Made by a program: the position numbers and the translations under genes. Below are positions 40,872 through 48,191 of a stretch of 64,000 bases of DNA, in pieces; positions within the stretch are counted from its first letter, which is position 1; every line of letters begins with the position of its first letter. Source of the stretch: Brachynemurus nebulosus (taxonomy: Eukaryota; Arthropoda; Insecta; Neuroptera; Myrmeleontidae). The stretch is taken from positions 12,754,608 through 12,818,607 of the forward strand of contig JAPWDM010000016.1 in assembly GCA_035578155.1 (NCBI GenBank), written 5' to 3'. A model generated the notes under the pieces. The model was not told the origin of the DNA. It did no database searches and was given only the letters and a program-made list of their open reading frames with translations.

Positions 40872-41487
40872 AGTAGTAGGAATATGGGGCTACGGGAACC
40901 TCCTTCCCTCCTGCCGACTTTTTGAGTGACCTCGGCAGGAGGCAAAACTACCGAGGCGGTTCTAGAAGCCTCCGGCGGTGGGTGGAGCAAAACTTGGTCT
41001 CCAACCTAACGATATCTAGTGAAATTTTTTTCTAACCTAACAGAACCCAATGGAATTTGACCTAACCTAACGAAACCTAAGCGAACTTAGCTTAACCTAA
41101 CAAAAGTTTTTTCTAACCTAAGAACTGAAAAATTCCCTAACAGATGGCGCAGCCACCTTCGAGCCTGTGAATTCGCTACTAGATGGCGCAGCCACCTTCG
41201 AGCCTGTGAATTCGCTACTAGATGGCGTTGCTAGTCTGGATTCCTGTGTGTAAGTTTGAAAAATTGTCAATAGATGGCATCGAAAAACTTTTTTTTTTGA
41301 TAGTTAAACTAGCCATTAAAAGATGGCCTTGCTTTCATAATTTTATAATATTTTTATCTGAAAACAGGCTTAAACTGTCAGCTGACGTCACTAAAGGTAA
41401 ACTGATATCAAACAGCGAAGATTTCTCTCTAATATGCAAAAATGAATTTTATCATATGATTGTATATTTTTATCTGAAAACAGGCTT
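40872..41487 (+). repeat. Polinton terminal inverted repeat, left
   Basis: It mirrors 58330-58945. It contains a GC-rich CCGCCGGAGGCTTCTAGAACC-type palindromic block, CTAACCTAAC words, two tandem 39-bp units (AGATGGCGCAGCCACCTTCG...) at 41142 and 41181, and GACGTCACTAAAGGTAAACTG. The open frame at 41222-41509 is a by-product of this repeat, as is 58199-58519 on the other side. Confidence 0.95.
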
Positions 41488-41665
41488 ATACAGGTTTTCC
41501 TCTAAATAAAAACACATTTTTTTATTTTTAATTTTTAATTTTTATTTTTTTATTAAATAAAAACACATTTTTTTTTTTTATTTTTAATTTTTTTTAATTT
41601 TTTAATTTTTTCTTATTTTAATAAATTTATTTTAAAAGAAATATTTTTTTTTACAATAAAAATGT

Positions 41666-42178
41666 TTAAATGTTATTACAATAATATTTGTATATGGATA
41701 TGGCATTTTCCATGGCGCAAGTTGCTCCGGAATGATGACCGCATCGAGGGCTAGTGTATGTTGATGTTATGATTCTCAACTTGGGACAAATTGTTATTTC
41801 TTCAAAGTTCATAATGGGCGCTGACGGTAGCAGTCGTTTCAAATAGCGTACTTTCTCTTCTCCCTTCGTATAGATGATTCGAGTTCCGTGCAGATTGTTT
41901 ATTAAAATGTACTGTAGTTCCTCGTATTCAATATGTCCGTCCATCCAGGAGAACCCATGATGCTTTTTCCGCAACCAGCGAGCTGTGCGTTGATCTTTTT
42001 CACTTAATTCGCAAAACGGTATTGGTGATTTGAATACATAGTGCTGTAGTATATAATCTTCACCACAATTTTCTTCGGAAGAATCGAATTTCAACACAGC
42101 CAATTCCTTTATGTAGAATTTCCCATTTGTCGAATTTGGAAATCCTTGGAAGTCAACAATTGCTGCGTCGGTCTTCAT
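41666..42178 (-). CDS. Polinton accessory protein, exonuclease-like
   Basis: A 170-aa protein starting at ATG 42178. The N-terminus DAAIVDFQGF ... FYIKELAVLKF has the shape of the first strands of DEDD-type exonucleases or RNase H-like folds (acidic residue, then a second acidic residue on the next strand). The C-terminus CGHHSGATCAMENAISIY resembles the H-x-D helix region, but the Asp is not clear. Function is therefore an inference. It has its own TATA plus TCAGT promoter at 42199-42235. It is the last minus-strand gene before the left TIR, 52 bp after the major capsid gene stop. A truncated paralogue lies at 36724-37140. AT-rich, untranslated sequence fills 41488-41665. Confidence 0.8.
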   Translation of the reverse strand: MKTDAAIVDFQGFPNSTNGKFYIKELAVLKFDSSEENCGEDYILQHYVFKSPIPFCELSEKDQRTARWLRKKHHGFSWMDGHIEYEELQYILINNLHGTRIIYTKGEEKVRYLKRLLPSAPIMNFEEITICPKLRIITSTYTSPRCGHHSGATCAMENAISIYKYYCNNI

Positions 42179-42198
42179 TGTGCGTTGTCTAGAGCGAA

Positions 42199-42235
42199 AC
42201 TGACTGATTTATAGCTGGATTGCGATGTTTTTATA
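42199..42235 (-). promoter_or_regulatory. Core promoter of the exonuclease-like gene
   Basis: TATAAAAAC starts at 42235 (minus strand). Overlapping TCAGT initiators have their A at 42205 and 42201, that is 30 and 34 bp downstream. The ATG is at 42178. Confidence 0.6.
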
Positions 42236-43436
42236 CATATTTTGTAACAATATTTGTCAATGGATTATATTGAACCACACGATCATGTAGTAGAAGGCAA
42301 AATGCTGATGTATTCTCTGGCACCTCCTTCAACGTTTTAAATTCAATTCGAATATCCACTGGTCCACTTTTCAAAGTTTCGTTTTGATGAGAACAATCGA
42401 TGAATATAATTGGCGCGATATTCTTGAATTGCGTTTTGCTTAAAAGCGGTTCATTCTTCTTACAATCATAATATGCTTGTTGAAATTTCGAATACATGTG
42501 ATATGCTACTGCATATCTATCATTACTGAAATCCAAATTCAAATCCATGTACGGGTATTTCGCAGAATTTAAATAAACTTTGACGTCTGAAAGTTCACAG
42601 TGATCGAAAATACTGGAATCTTTGTCTTTTTTATTTCGTCGATTCGTTTGTAGAGCGAATATAATGTAACGTGGTTTCTCCAATTGAGTCGATGTTTTCA
42701 CCGTCCAAATGTTTTGTCTCGCTGTTGGAATCGTTGGTTGTATATGCATATCCCATGATCGAAAAGCAATTGTAATATCTCGACTATTTTCCACATACTT
42801 CAACAACTTCAGTTTCTGTTCATCTGCAACCGTAACGTGTGGAACCATCCATTGAATTTTATGTATATGGAAAGTGACGTCATCCGTTGGTGATATGACT
42901 GCATCGTGATCCGTCCGAGCTCGAGTCAGAATTAGTTGATGTTTCGCATTGATGATAACTTTCTTGTAATGGTTAAGAAATCCAAACATCCGCGCCAATG
43001 GTAGACAGAAATTGAAGTAGCCTTTTTCCGCCACTTTAGTTGTTTCACCTGGACACCATCCGGCGTTGTAGAGTAGTTTGCTTTCATTTTCGTTTAATGC
43101 CAAATAATTGATTAACGTTGTTGTCGGTCCCACATACTTGCATTGGTCGATTTCCACGTCGTTCAGTTCATATCGTATTTCTTCAAACAGATACGCCAAT
43201 GAATTGTTGGATAATTCCGCTGTAGTCGATACTGTTTTATCACTCTTCAACAATTGTCCTTCCACATACAGACAACTTTCGTGCGGCAGCAGGATCAGAT
43301 CTTGGTTTTGACAGCAGATTCGTATTTCGTCGCTGTTTCCAAACGCATTTAGAAATGGCGAATAGCAGTGATACTCGATGTTTGAAATGCTCTCATCGAA
43401 ATCGATTCCAGTATTGATGCTTAAAATGCTGCTCAT
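42231..43436 (-). CDS. Polinton major capsid protein (double jelly-roll type)
   Basis: 401 aa from ATG 43436. The protein matches the insect Polinton major capsid family: YLFEEIRYELNDVEIDQCK in the N-terminal third, FNFCLPLARMFGFLNHYKK in the middle, then IQWMVPHVTVADEQKL, AFRSWDMHIQP and YIIFALQTNRRNKK. This family is predicted to form the hexameric double jelly-roll shell protein of Polinton virions. No signal peptide or membrane segment is seen. The start codon overlaps the stop of the 53-aa gene (ATGA), pointing to coupled expression. The frame is intact. The family call is from motif memory rather than a search; the jelly-roll fold is established for the family, not shown here. Confidence 0.9.
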   Translation of the reverse strand: MSSILSINTGIDFDESISNIEYHCYSPFLNAFGNSDEIRICCQNQDLILLPHESCLYVEGQLLKSDKTVSTTAELSNNSLAYLFEEIRYELNDVEIDQCKYVGPTTTLINYLALNENESKLLYNAGWCPGETTKVAEKGYFNFCLPLARMFGFLNHYKKVIINAKHQLILTRARTDHDAVISPTDDVTFHIHKIQWMVPHVTVADEQKLKLLKYVENSRDITIAFRSWDMHIQPTIPTARQNIWTVKTSTQLEKPRYIIFALQTNRRNKKDKDSSIFDHCELSDVKVYLNSAKYPYMDLNLDFSNDRYAVAYHMYSKFQQAYYDCKKNEPLLSKTQFKNIAPIIFIDCSHQNETLKSGPVDIRIEFKTLKEVPENTSAFCLLLHDRVVQYNPLTNIVTKYV

Positions 43437-43594
43437 TTTCTCCTCTTCAGCTTGAAACCCAATTGTCGAAGAAATTGTTTGTTCTCTCTTGTTAATGGTG
43501 GTCGTTGTTGCTTCTTCCTCGGCGATCCGTTCACCTTGGTGGCAAGTTGTAGACTGATCGGTCGCACCACATTTTCGTCTTTAAATACCAACAT
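43433..43594 (-). CDS. 53-aa basic protein between the capsid genes
   Basis: Not found by long-ORF calling. ATG at 43594 lies 2 nt after the minor capsid stop (TGA 43597-43599), and its TGA (43435-43433) overlaps the major capsid ATG in ATGA. The 53 residues hold a short N-terminus (MLVFKDENVVRPISLQL) and a strongly basic rest ending FLRQLGFKLKRRK, with about one third Lys/Arg. Size, charge and position suggest a DNA-condensing core protein or a capsid-associated peptide, as small basic core proteins serve in adenovirus-like viruses; this is inference. The exact packing with both neighbours argues strongly that it is real. Confidence 0.75.
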   Translation of the reverse strand: MLVFKDENVVRPISLQLATKVNGSPRKKQQRPPLTRENKQFLRQLGFKLKRRK

Positions 43595-43596
43595 TT

Positions 43597-44295
43597 TCAC
43601 ACCGGCTTCAAATGCAACTTTACTGTTATCGTTTCACCTCGAAAATTCACTAAATTGCCGTCTTGATCCACAATTCGTAAAACTAGAGATGTTATCCGTC
43701 TCACGGTCACCGGCATATAAATAACTGTATTCGGTGATTCGCTTATTTTATACCCAGGTTCCACTTGAATCGAAAACGAATAAATATTATGTGCTGGAAC
43801 GTTGTTCAGGTAGCTGTTCGTTGTAATGTTTGTTTCAACTTGTATCAGATTCACTTTCATGATATTCGTTGGTTTATCCGAATAGTGGTAATGACCAGCT
43901 GCAAGTTTTCGCTTACTGAAGCCAAGTAGCGAGCCAATTGTTCGTTCTTGATCGAAATGAATTGTTTCCGTACATTTTATTTCACTTTTTAGCGTATTGT
44001 TATTCGCACGAAGTATAAGTTGCGGGCTATCACCCGGTTTTCTCTTCTCTAGTATCCGATCTTCTATTTGAAACTCTAAATCTTCCAGATCATAATTGCC
44101 GACAGGTATCTCGATGCATTTCACTTCTCTATCACCGTAATGGAATAAATTATTTGTTTCGTCGATATTTGGCACTGCATTGTATGTTTCAAAATTGACC
44201 AACCCGCATACATAATCACCCGGCAAATCGATGGGTGGAAAATACTCAGCTGTTAGTATAGATGAATCACCACTTTACGTTAATGTTAACGACAT
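43597..44295 (-). CDS. Polinton minor capsid (penton-like) protein, with early stop
   Basis: The intact frame from 44274 to 43597 matches the insect Polinton minor capsid family: DYVCGLVNFETYNAVPNID, IPVGNYDLEDLE, LRANNNTLKSEI, GSLLGFSKRKL, and a C-terminal VNFRGETITVKLHLK. These proteins are predicted single jelly-rolls forming the capsid vertices. The only sensible ATG is at 44295, but codon 7 is TAA (44277-44275). Family-like sequence resumes right after it (SGDSSILTAEYFPPIDLPG). The full length would be 232 aa. Either this copy is inactivated by one substitution or a non-AUG start is used downstream; the stop is more likely a lesion. It sits 75 nt after the protease stop and 2 nt before the 53-aa gene. 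Confidence 0.85.
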
Positions 44296-44369
44296 GGTGA
44301 CTAAGATACGAATGACAGAAACTTCTTGCCACGAGTATATTTAAAGTATAGATGAGAAGTGCAACAAAA

Positions 44370-44807
44370 TTATTGAAAATAATTTGTATTCCATAAAAAT
44401 TCTAGACATAAATGTCCACAGTTGTACTGTTCATAATTTTGGTATCTGTTATAATTATATTTAATATTATTACCATGTAAATATTGCACAACTTCTGCGG
44501 GTGGTGACAAATTTCCAAAACTATCAAAATATTCGACGTTCTTGTTATCTTTGGCGTACGCTACCCAATGGCTTCCTGGTCCTGATGAATTATCCAAATT
44601 GACGACTCCACACTCCTTTCGCCTTGGCCGTTTCGGTAAATCATCTCTCATGAACACGCCACGAAAATTGGATAAATATTTGTTTCCAAACTGATAAATG
44701 TCGCGATCAGTTAATGGTCGATCGGGTAGCTCGCTTAGCGGTTTTTTGATTCGATGTAAAGTCCCAAACCTCTTCTGTATGGTTTCAAATAAAGTCCAGT
44801 TCCAGAT
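44370..44807 (-). CDS. Adenain-like cysteine protease (open frame without upstream ATG)
   Basis: The catalytic core holds GSHWVAY (His codon near 44570), YFDSFG (Asp near 44525) and NCGHLCLEF (Cys near 44420), the His-Asp-Cys layout of adenovirus-type maturation proteases. Conserved FRGVFMRDDLP and ECGVVNLD precede it. The frame is open from 44807 (after TAA 44810-44808) but the first ATG is at 44651, inside the conserved region. Family-like sequence (PLSELPDRPLTDRDIY) lies upstream of any ATG. The 5' part overlaps the PLA2-like gene in the -1 frame, and A AAA AAC at 44747-44741 would join the two. In virus-like Polintons this enzyme would cleave capsid precursors during maturation. Confidence 0.88.
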   Translation of the reverse strand: MWNWTLFETIQKRFGTLHRIKKPLSELPDRPLTDRDIYQFGNKYLSNFRGVFMRDDLPKRPRRKECGVVNLDNSSGPGSHWVAYAKDNKNVEYFDSFGNLSPPAEVVQYLHGNNIKYNYNRYQNYEQYNCGHLCLEFLWNTNYFQ

Positions 44808-45568
44808 TTAGATCCAAGTGCAATTGCTTCCATCATCCTGTTATGACGTTCATTTTCATCCAATTGTTTCTTTGCTGTTTTATAAGCATTCACTGCTTTC
44901 GCAACACCAGCAGCACCTCCGGCAAGTGATCCTACAGCAGACAGGCCGGCAAAAAGTGGAACCAGGAATGGTAAAATTCCACCAGTTTTTGGAATTGGAA
45001 TGATTCTCGGTGTTGTAAATTGACTGTCCTTCTTCTTCTTGAAAATATTCTTCGCAGCTTTCAGTGCAAACTTTATCGCATTCTTAATAGTTTTCGGCTT
45101 CTTTTTCTTCAATATACTTCTCAAATCACGAATTCCGGCACCAAATATTAATTTCCGTCCTTTTTTGTTCTTCTGCTTTGAATGACCTATTCCTAGTTTT
45201 ACTTTCGACTTCATCGCGTTCGTTACAGCCCAAGCAGCAGCTCGCTCGCCAAGATTTGCGTCCGACGATTTAACTCGCTCCCACGCTTTATCAGCTAGTA
45301 TTAAATCAGCTTTATGTCGATCTTGAATATCTTTAAACTGTGAATAGGCGATGTCGTGTTCTTTACATGCAGCGTCCAATTTGTTGATGCCCGGATCACC
45401 TCGTAACAATCGCTCGCGCAGTCTAGTTCCAGGTCCACAATACTGATAGCCAGGTATATGAAGTTCAAATGGTAATTTGTTGATTATTCCGTTTACTATA
45501 CCACAACCAGATCTTCTCACACCGCTTGTCTTCTCACGACTAACTGCTAGTTGTTTCCGCGTCAACAT
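44735..45568 (-). CDS. PLA2-domain virion protein
   Basis: 277 aa from ATG 45568. Residues 39-75 form a phospholipase A2-like core: YCGPGT (43-48) as the calcium loop and DAACKEHDIAY (65-75) with catalytic His71-Asp72. Such domains are known in parvovirus capsid proteins and in some Polintons, where they help cross membranes. The middle (124-182) is very Lys-rich. Residues 196-227 are a Gly/Ala-rich hydrophobic segment (GGILPFLVPLFAGLSAVGSL...), which could insert into membranes. The C-terminus has GTGLYLKPYRRGLGLY. Its stop (44737-44735) lies one codon after an A AAA AAC heptamer leading into the protease frame. It has its own TATA plus TCAGT promoter and is divergent from the ATPase gene. 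Confidence 0.88.
   Translation of the reverse strand: MLTRKQLAVSREKTSGVRRSGCGIVNGIINKLPFELHIPGYQYCGPGTRLRERLLRGDPGINKLDAACKEHDIAYSQFKDIQDRHKADLILADKAWERVKSSDANLGERAAAWAVTNAMKSKVKLGIGHSKQKNKKGRKLIFGAGIRDLRSILKKKKPKTIKNAIKFALKAAKNIFKKKKDSQFTTPRIIPIPKTGGILPFLVPLFAGLSAVGSLAGGAAGVAKAVNAYKTAKKQLDENERHNRMMEAIALGSKSGTGLYLKPYRRGLGLYIESKNR
44741..44747 (-). promoter_or_regulatory. Candidate -1 ribosomal frameshift site (A AAA AAC)
   Basis: In the PLA2 frame the codons are TCA AAA AAC CGC TAA. The heptamer A AAA AAC is therefore in the canonical X XXY YYZ phase. A -1 slip continues with CCG CTA AGC, which is the protease frame. A short stem (arms 44724-44720 and 44708-44704) lies downstream; a stronger structure was not evaluated. 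Confidence 0.55.
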
Positions 45569-45578
45569 TTAAAAGTGA

Positions 45579-45614
45579 ACTGAAAACAAAAGAACAGATG
45601 CTGTACTATTTATA
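45579..45614 (-). promoter_or_regulatory. Core promoter of the PLA2-like gene
   Basis: TATAAATAG starts at 45614 (minus strand) and TCAGT has its A at 45581, 33 bp downstream. The ATG follows at 45568. Confidence 0.6.
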
Positions 45615-45691
45615 TATGTTATAAATATGCTGGAAATTTACTCAACTTTATTAGTATGAGAGATAGTGTTATCTGATCAACATCGACGACG

Positions 45692-46408
45692 ATGCCTTCT
45701 TCATTCGTTAAACAACCGGAGACGTTACCAGTCCAAAATTTCGAGTTTTTTTTGGACGAGACTAATATCAAGAAAAATGGTCCACTGTTGCCGACGAGTA
45801 TTAGAGCGATCATCTGCGGTCCAAGTGGATGCGGCAAAACGTCACTTATACTATCACTTATCCAGGATCCTAATGGTGTGGCATTTGAAAACATATACAT
45901 CTATTCCAAATCATTACACCAACCGAAATATCAATATCTGAAACGAATCATTAAAGGTGTTAAAGGTTTGGGTTATTTTACATACTCTAATAACGATGAC
46001 ATCATACCACCGAAAGAAGCACGACCAAATTCGCTGGTAATATTCGACGATGTATCTGCGCGGGAGAAAAAAGCCATAATAGAAGAATATTTTAGCCACT
46101 CTCGACATTACAATGATGATTGTTTCTACTTGACGCAAACGTATACAGCGGCACCCAAACATCATGTACGGGATAATGCGAATCTTGTTGCAGTCTTCAA
46201 ACAGGATGATCTCAACCTCAGACATATCTACGATGATCATATTAACTCCGACATGTCGTTCAATCAATTCAAAGAATTATGCAGAGAGTGTTGGCGTGAT
46301 AACTATGGATTTTTAACTATTTGCAAAGAAGATGATATACGCAATGGAAGATACCGAAGCAAGTTTGACCACTTCTGGAAAGGATCAACATCCGAAAGCC
46401 GCTTCTAA
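45692..46408 (+). CDS. Polinton packaging ATPase (FtsK/HerA, A32-like)
   Basis: 238 aa from ATG 45692. Walker A is GPSGCGKTS at residues 43-51 and Walker B is LVIFDD at 115-120. Further conserved stretches are YFSHSRHYNDDCFYLTQTY (sensor-like region) and a C-terminal CKEDDIRNGRYRSKFDHFW. This is the DNA-packaging ATPase family of Polintons and large DNA viruses, which pumps genomes into capsids. The frame is intact and of normal length. It diverges from the PLA2-like gene across a 123-bp AT-rich gap with TATA-like words at 45607-45627. Confidence 0.95.
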   Translation: MPSSFVKQPETLPVQNFEFFLDETNIKKNGPLLPTSIRAIICGPSGCGKTSLILSLIQDPNGVAFENIYIYSKSLHQPKYQYLKRIIKGVKGLGYFTYSNNDDIIPPKEARPNSLVIFDDVSAREKKAIIEEYFSHSRHYNDDCFYLTQTYTAAPKHHVRDNANLVAVFKQDDLNLRHIYDDHINSDMSFNQFKELCRECWRDNYGFLTICKEDDIRNGRYRSKFDHFWKGSTSESRF

Positions 46409-46507
46409 GCTGGTTCTAAGCCGCTCCCAAGCTGGTTCTAAGCTGCTTCCAAGCTGGTTCTAAGCTGCTCCTAAGCTGCACCTAAACTGCTACCAAGCTG
46501 CTTCTAT
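46402..46507 (+). repeat. Short tandem repeat after the ATPase gene
   Basis: About nine imperfect units of 10-12 bp alternate AAGCTGGTTCT and AAGCTGCTCC types. It begins at the ATPase stop codon and lies in its 3' UTR. Confidence 0.8.
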
Positions 46508-46583
46508 ACTGATACAAACATTTTTCGAACTGGTTTCGGTAACCGGTATAGCAGTTTCGAACTGATCCGCCTAAATACGACCA

Positions 46584-46619
46584 TATAAATACAGCAGTCG
46601 CATGCGATAGAGCTTCAGT
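46584..46619 (+). promoter_or_regulatory. Core promoter of the 363-aa gene
   Basis: TATAAAT at 46584 and TCAGT with its A at 46617, 33 bp apart, 34 bp before the ATG at 46654. Confidence 0.65.
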
Positions 46620-46653
46620 TCTTGAGAAATCGTTCTAAGAAGCAGTCATCGAG

Positions 46654-47745
46654 ATGGATAAAAAGACGATTAAAAAGAACATTATAAAAGCGACAAGCAA
46701 TATACGTAAAAAATTTAATGCTTTACGATCTGGAAAACTGGAGTCAAATATGTTGCTGCAAAGTACACTGGAACCAGTCACTACTCCGCTTAAAGAAATA
46801 GCTACAAAGTTAAATGGTGACAAGAAGAAACATCCTATTAAAGTGGAAATAAAAGAAGAAGAAGATGCGCAAGTATCGAATGCGTTCACACCTAAAATTA
46901 AAAAGAAAAAATTGGGAAAACAAACGGCAAACTACTATACTCTACCAACAAAGGAGGAGGAAGATACTTCAATACAAGATATTCCAGAAGATGTTTTTGA
47001 AGCGTATCCAGAAGAAGAACAAAATGTATTTGAAACACCGAAATTTCTTGGATCAGCGCAAAGTGTTGCTCGAAAATTGATGCCAGCAGCTGAAGATTTA
47101 CCAAAACAGTTTGGTCCAATAGCAAGAAAATACTTACAACTATACCTTCATCCCAACAGCGGAATTGATGTGGTATACGGACCATACAAAAAAGATGATG
47201 AATGGATGATTGGAAATCAGTCGTTTCAAATAGCTGGCGATGATATAATAATTGGTGATATTGTGTACGAAGGAACACCTGGATTATATGAATTGATTTT
47301 CATGAACTCGCCAAAACTTGGTTCATATCATACCAAAGATTTAAATGCGTATAAACAAATTTTAAAGCAAACAAATGCACACAGACGAAATTACAGTCCA
47401 AACCAGCAAATAAAAGGGAGCTCGAGTTATAAATACATAAACATTATTAGTCAGTTGTTCCCAATCAGCTCCGTTAAAAAACATATACCAAGAAAAATAT
47501 ATGATACAAGAAGTCGTGTCGGTGGTGCTCCAAAATCTGCTAGTGTCGGCGGTACTCCAAGATCAGGACATGGTTTGATGCAGTTTAATAACTTGAAAAA
47601 AGACTATATATACTGGGACAATGCGAATGAACTGGTCAGTAGACTGCGATTATTAGTGGCGTCACAAGAAGCTGGACACAGCGGTCACAATAACGAAATA
47701 ATATCCATCATTGAAGAACTGAAAGAAGCAGATATCATCGAGTGA
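46654..47745 (+). CDS. Conserved insect Polinton protein (363 aa)
   Basis: The N-terminal 140 residues are charged and low in complexity (Lys-rich start, KEEEDAQ and PTKEEEDT stretches). A conserved domain follows at about 165-260: LYLHPNSGIDVVYGPYKKDDEWMIG, DDIIIGDIVYEGTPGLYELIF, DLNAYKQIL and TNAHRRNY. The C-terminus has LVSRLRLLVASQEAGHSGHNNEIISI. The central domain is widespread in insect Polinton-derived proteins and may correspond to the Pfam family named DUF8207 (from memory; to be checked). The biochemical role is unknown. It lies upstream of the coiled-coil and integrase genes, with the stop codon only 2 nt before the next ATG. Confidence 0.85.
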   Translation: MDKKTIKKNIIKATSNIRKKFNALRSGKLESNMLLQSTLEPVTTPLKEIATKLNGDKKKHPIKVEIKEEEDAQVSNAFTPKIKKKKLGKQTANYYTLPTKEEEDTSIQDIPEDVFEAYPEEEQNVFETPKFLGSAQSVARKLMPAAEDLPKQFGPIARKYLQLYLHPNSGIDVVYGPYKKDDEWMIGNQSFQIAGDDIIIGDIVYEGTPGLYELIFMNSPKLGSYHTKDLNAYKQILKQTNAHRRNYSPNQQIKGSSSYKYINIISQLFPISSVKKHIPRKIYDTRSRVGGAPKSASVGGTPRSGHGLMQFNNLKKDYIYWDNANELVSRLRLLVASQEAGHSGHNNEIISIIEELKEADIIE

Positions 47746-47747
47746 AA

Positions 47748-48191
47748 ATGGACAAATTCGGTCGTGTGCGTAACAGAAACATAACTATTGACAAATTCGG
47801 CCGGGTGCATGATAAAAGTATTAAGAAGCAGTTGCTTAAAGACATTGGTTTGAAGATGACGCAATCGGGGAACTATGATTTTGGAAACAAACAACTATCC
47901 AATATAAAGGATCCGACTGATGATCAAGATGTGGTGAATCTGAAATTTTTAAAGAGTTTTACAACAGAGAAACTTGCTGAACTAACAGAAACAGTCGAAA
48001 TCATCAAAACAAAGATTGAAAATGCTACGCACCTGCTGACCCAGGCAATGCAGCTTTCTACGCAGAATAAATTATGGATGAATCGAGAAATTTTCGCATT
48101 TAATCGTCGAATGTCGAGGACTGAAGAACGTCTTGATAAATTGCTGAAACCTGCTGAGACGCAAAATGAGCAAAGCACAAGTGGTTCGTGA
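47748..48191 (+). CDS. Coiled-coil Polinton protein with fibre-like collar motif
   Basis: 147 aa from ATG 47748. The N-terminus has two DKFGRV repeats (about residues 2-7 and 15-20). GNYDFGNKQLSNIKDPTDDQDVVNLKFLK resembles the short collar motif seen before trimeric coiled coils in phage tail-fibre-like proteins, where a D-x-V-N-x-K pattern is common. Residues about 70-135 form a predicted coiled coil (LAELTETVEIIKTKIENATHLL). The role is unknown; a spike or fibre is a reasonable guess from the architecture. It overlaps the integrase start by 26 nt in another frame. Confidence 0.75.
   Translation: MDKFGRVRNRNITIDKFGRVHDKSIKKQLLKDIGLKMTQSGNYDFGNKQLSNIKDPTDDQDVVNLKFLKSFTTEKLAELTETVEIIKTKIENATHLLTQAMQLSTQNKLWMNREIFAFNRRMSRTEERLDKLLKPAETQNEQSTSGS

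Noticed and set aside
41222..41509. 95-aa frame in the left Polinton TIR and its mirror at 58199-58519
   Set aside because: Both lie in the inverted repeats, cover tandem units, and have no domain. They are by-products of the repeat.
45914..46267. Antisense frames over Polinton genes (also 46898-47278, 51799-52266, 49309-49749)
   Set aside because: Shadows of well-supported genes on the opposite strand.
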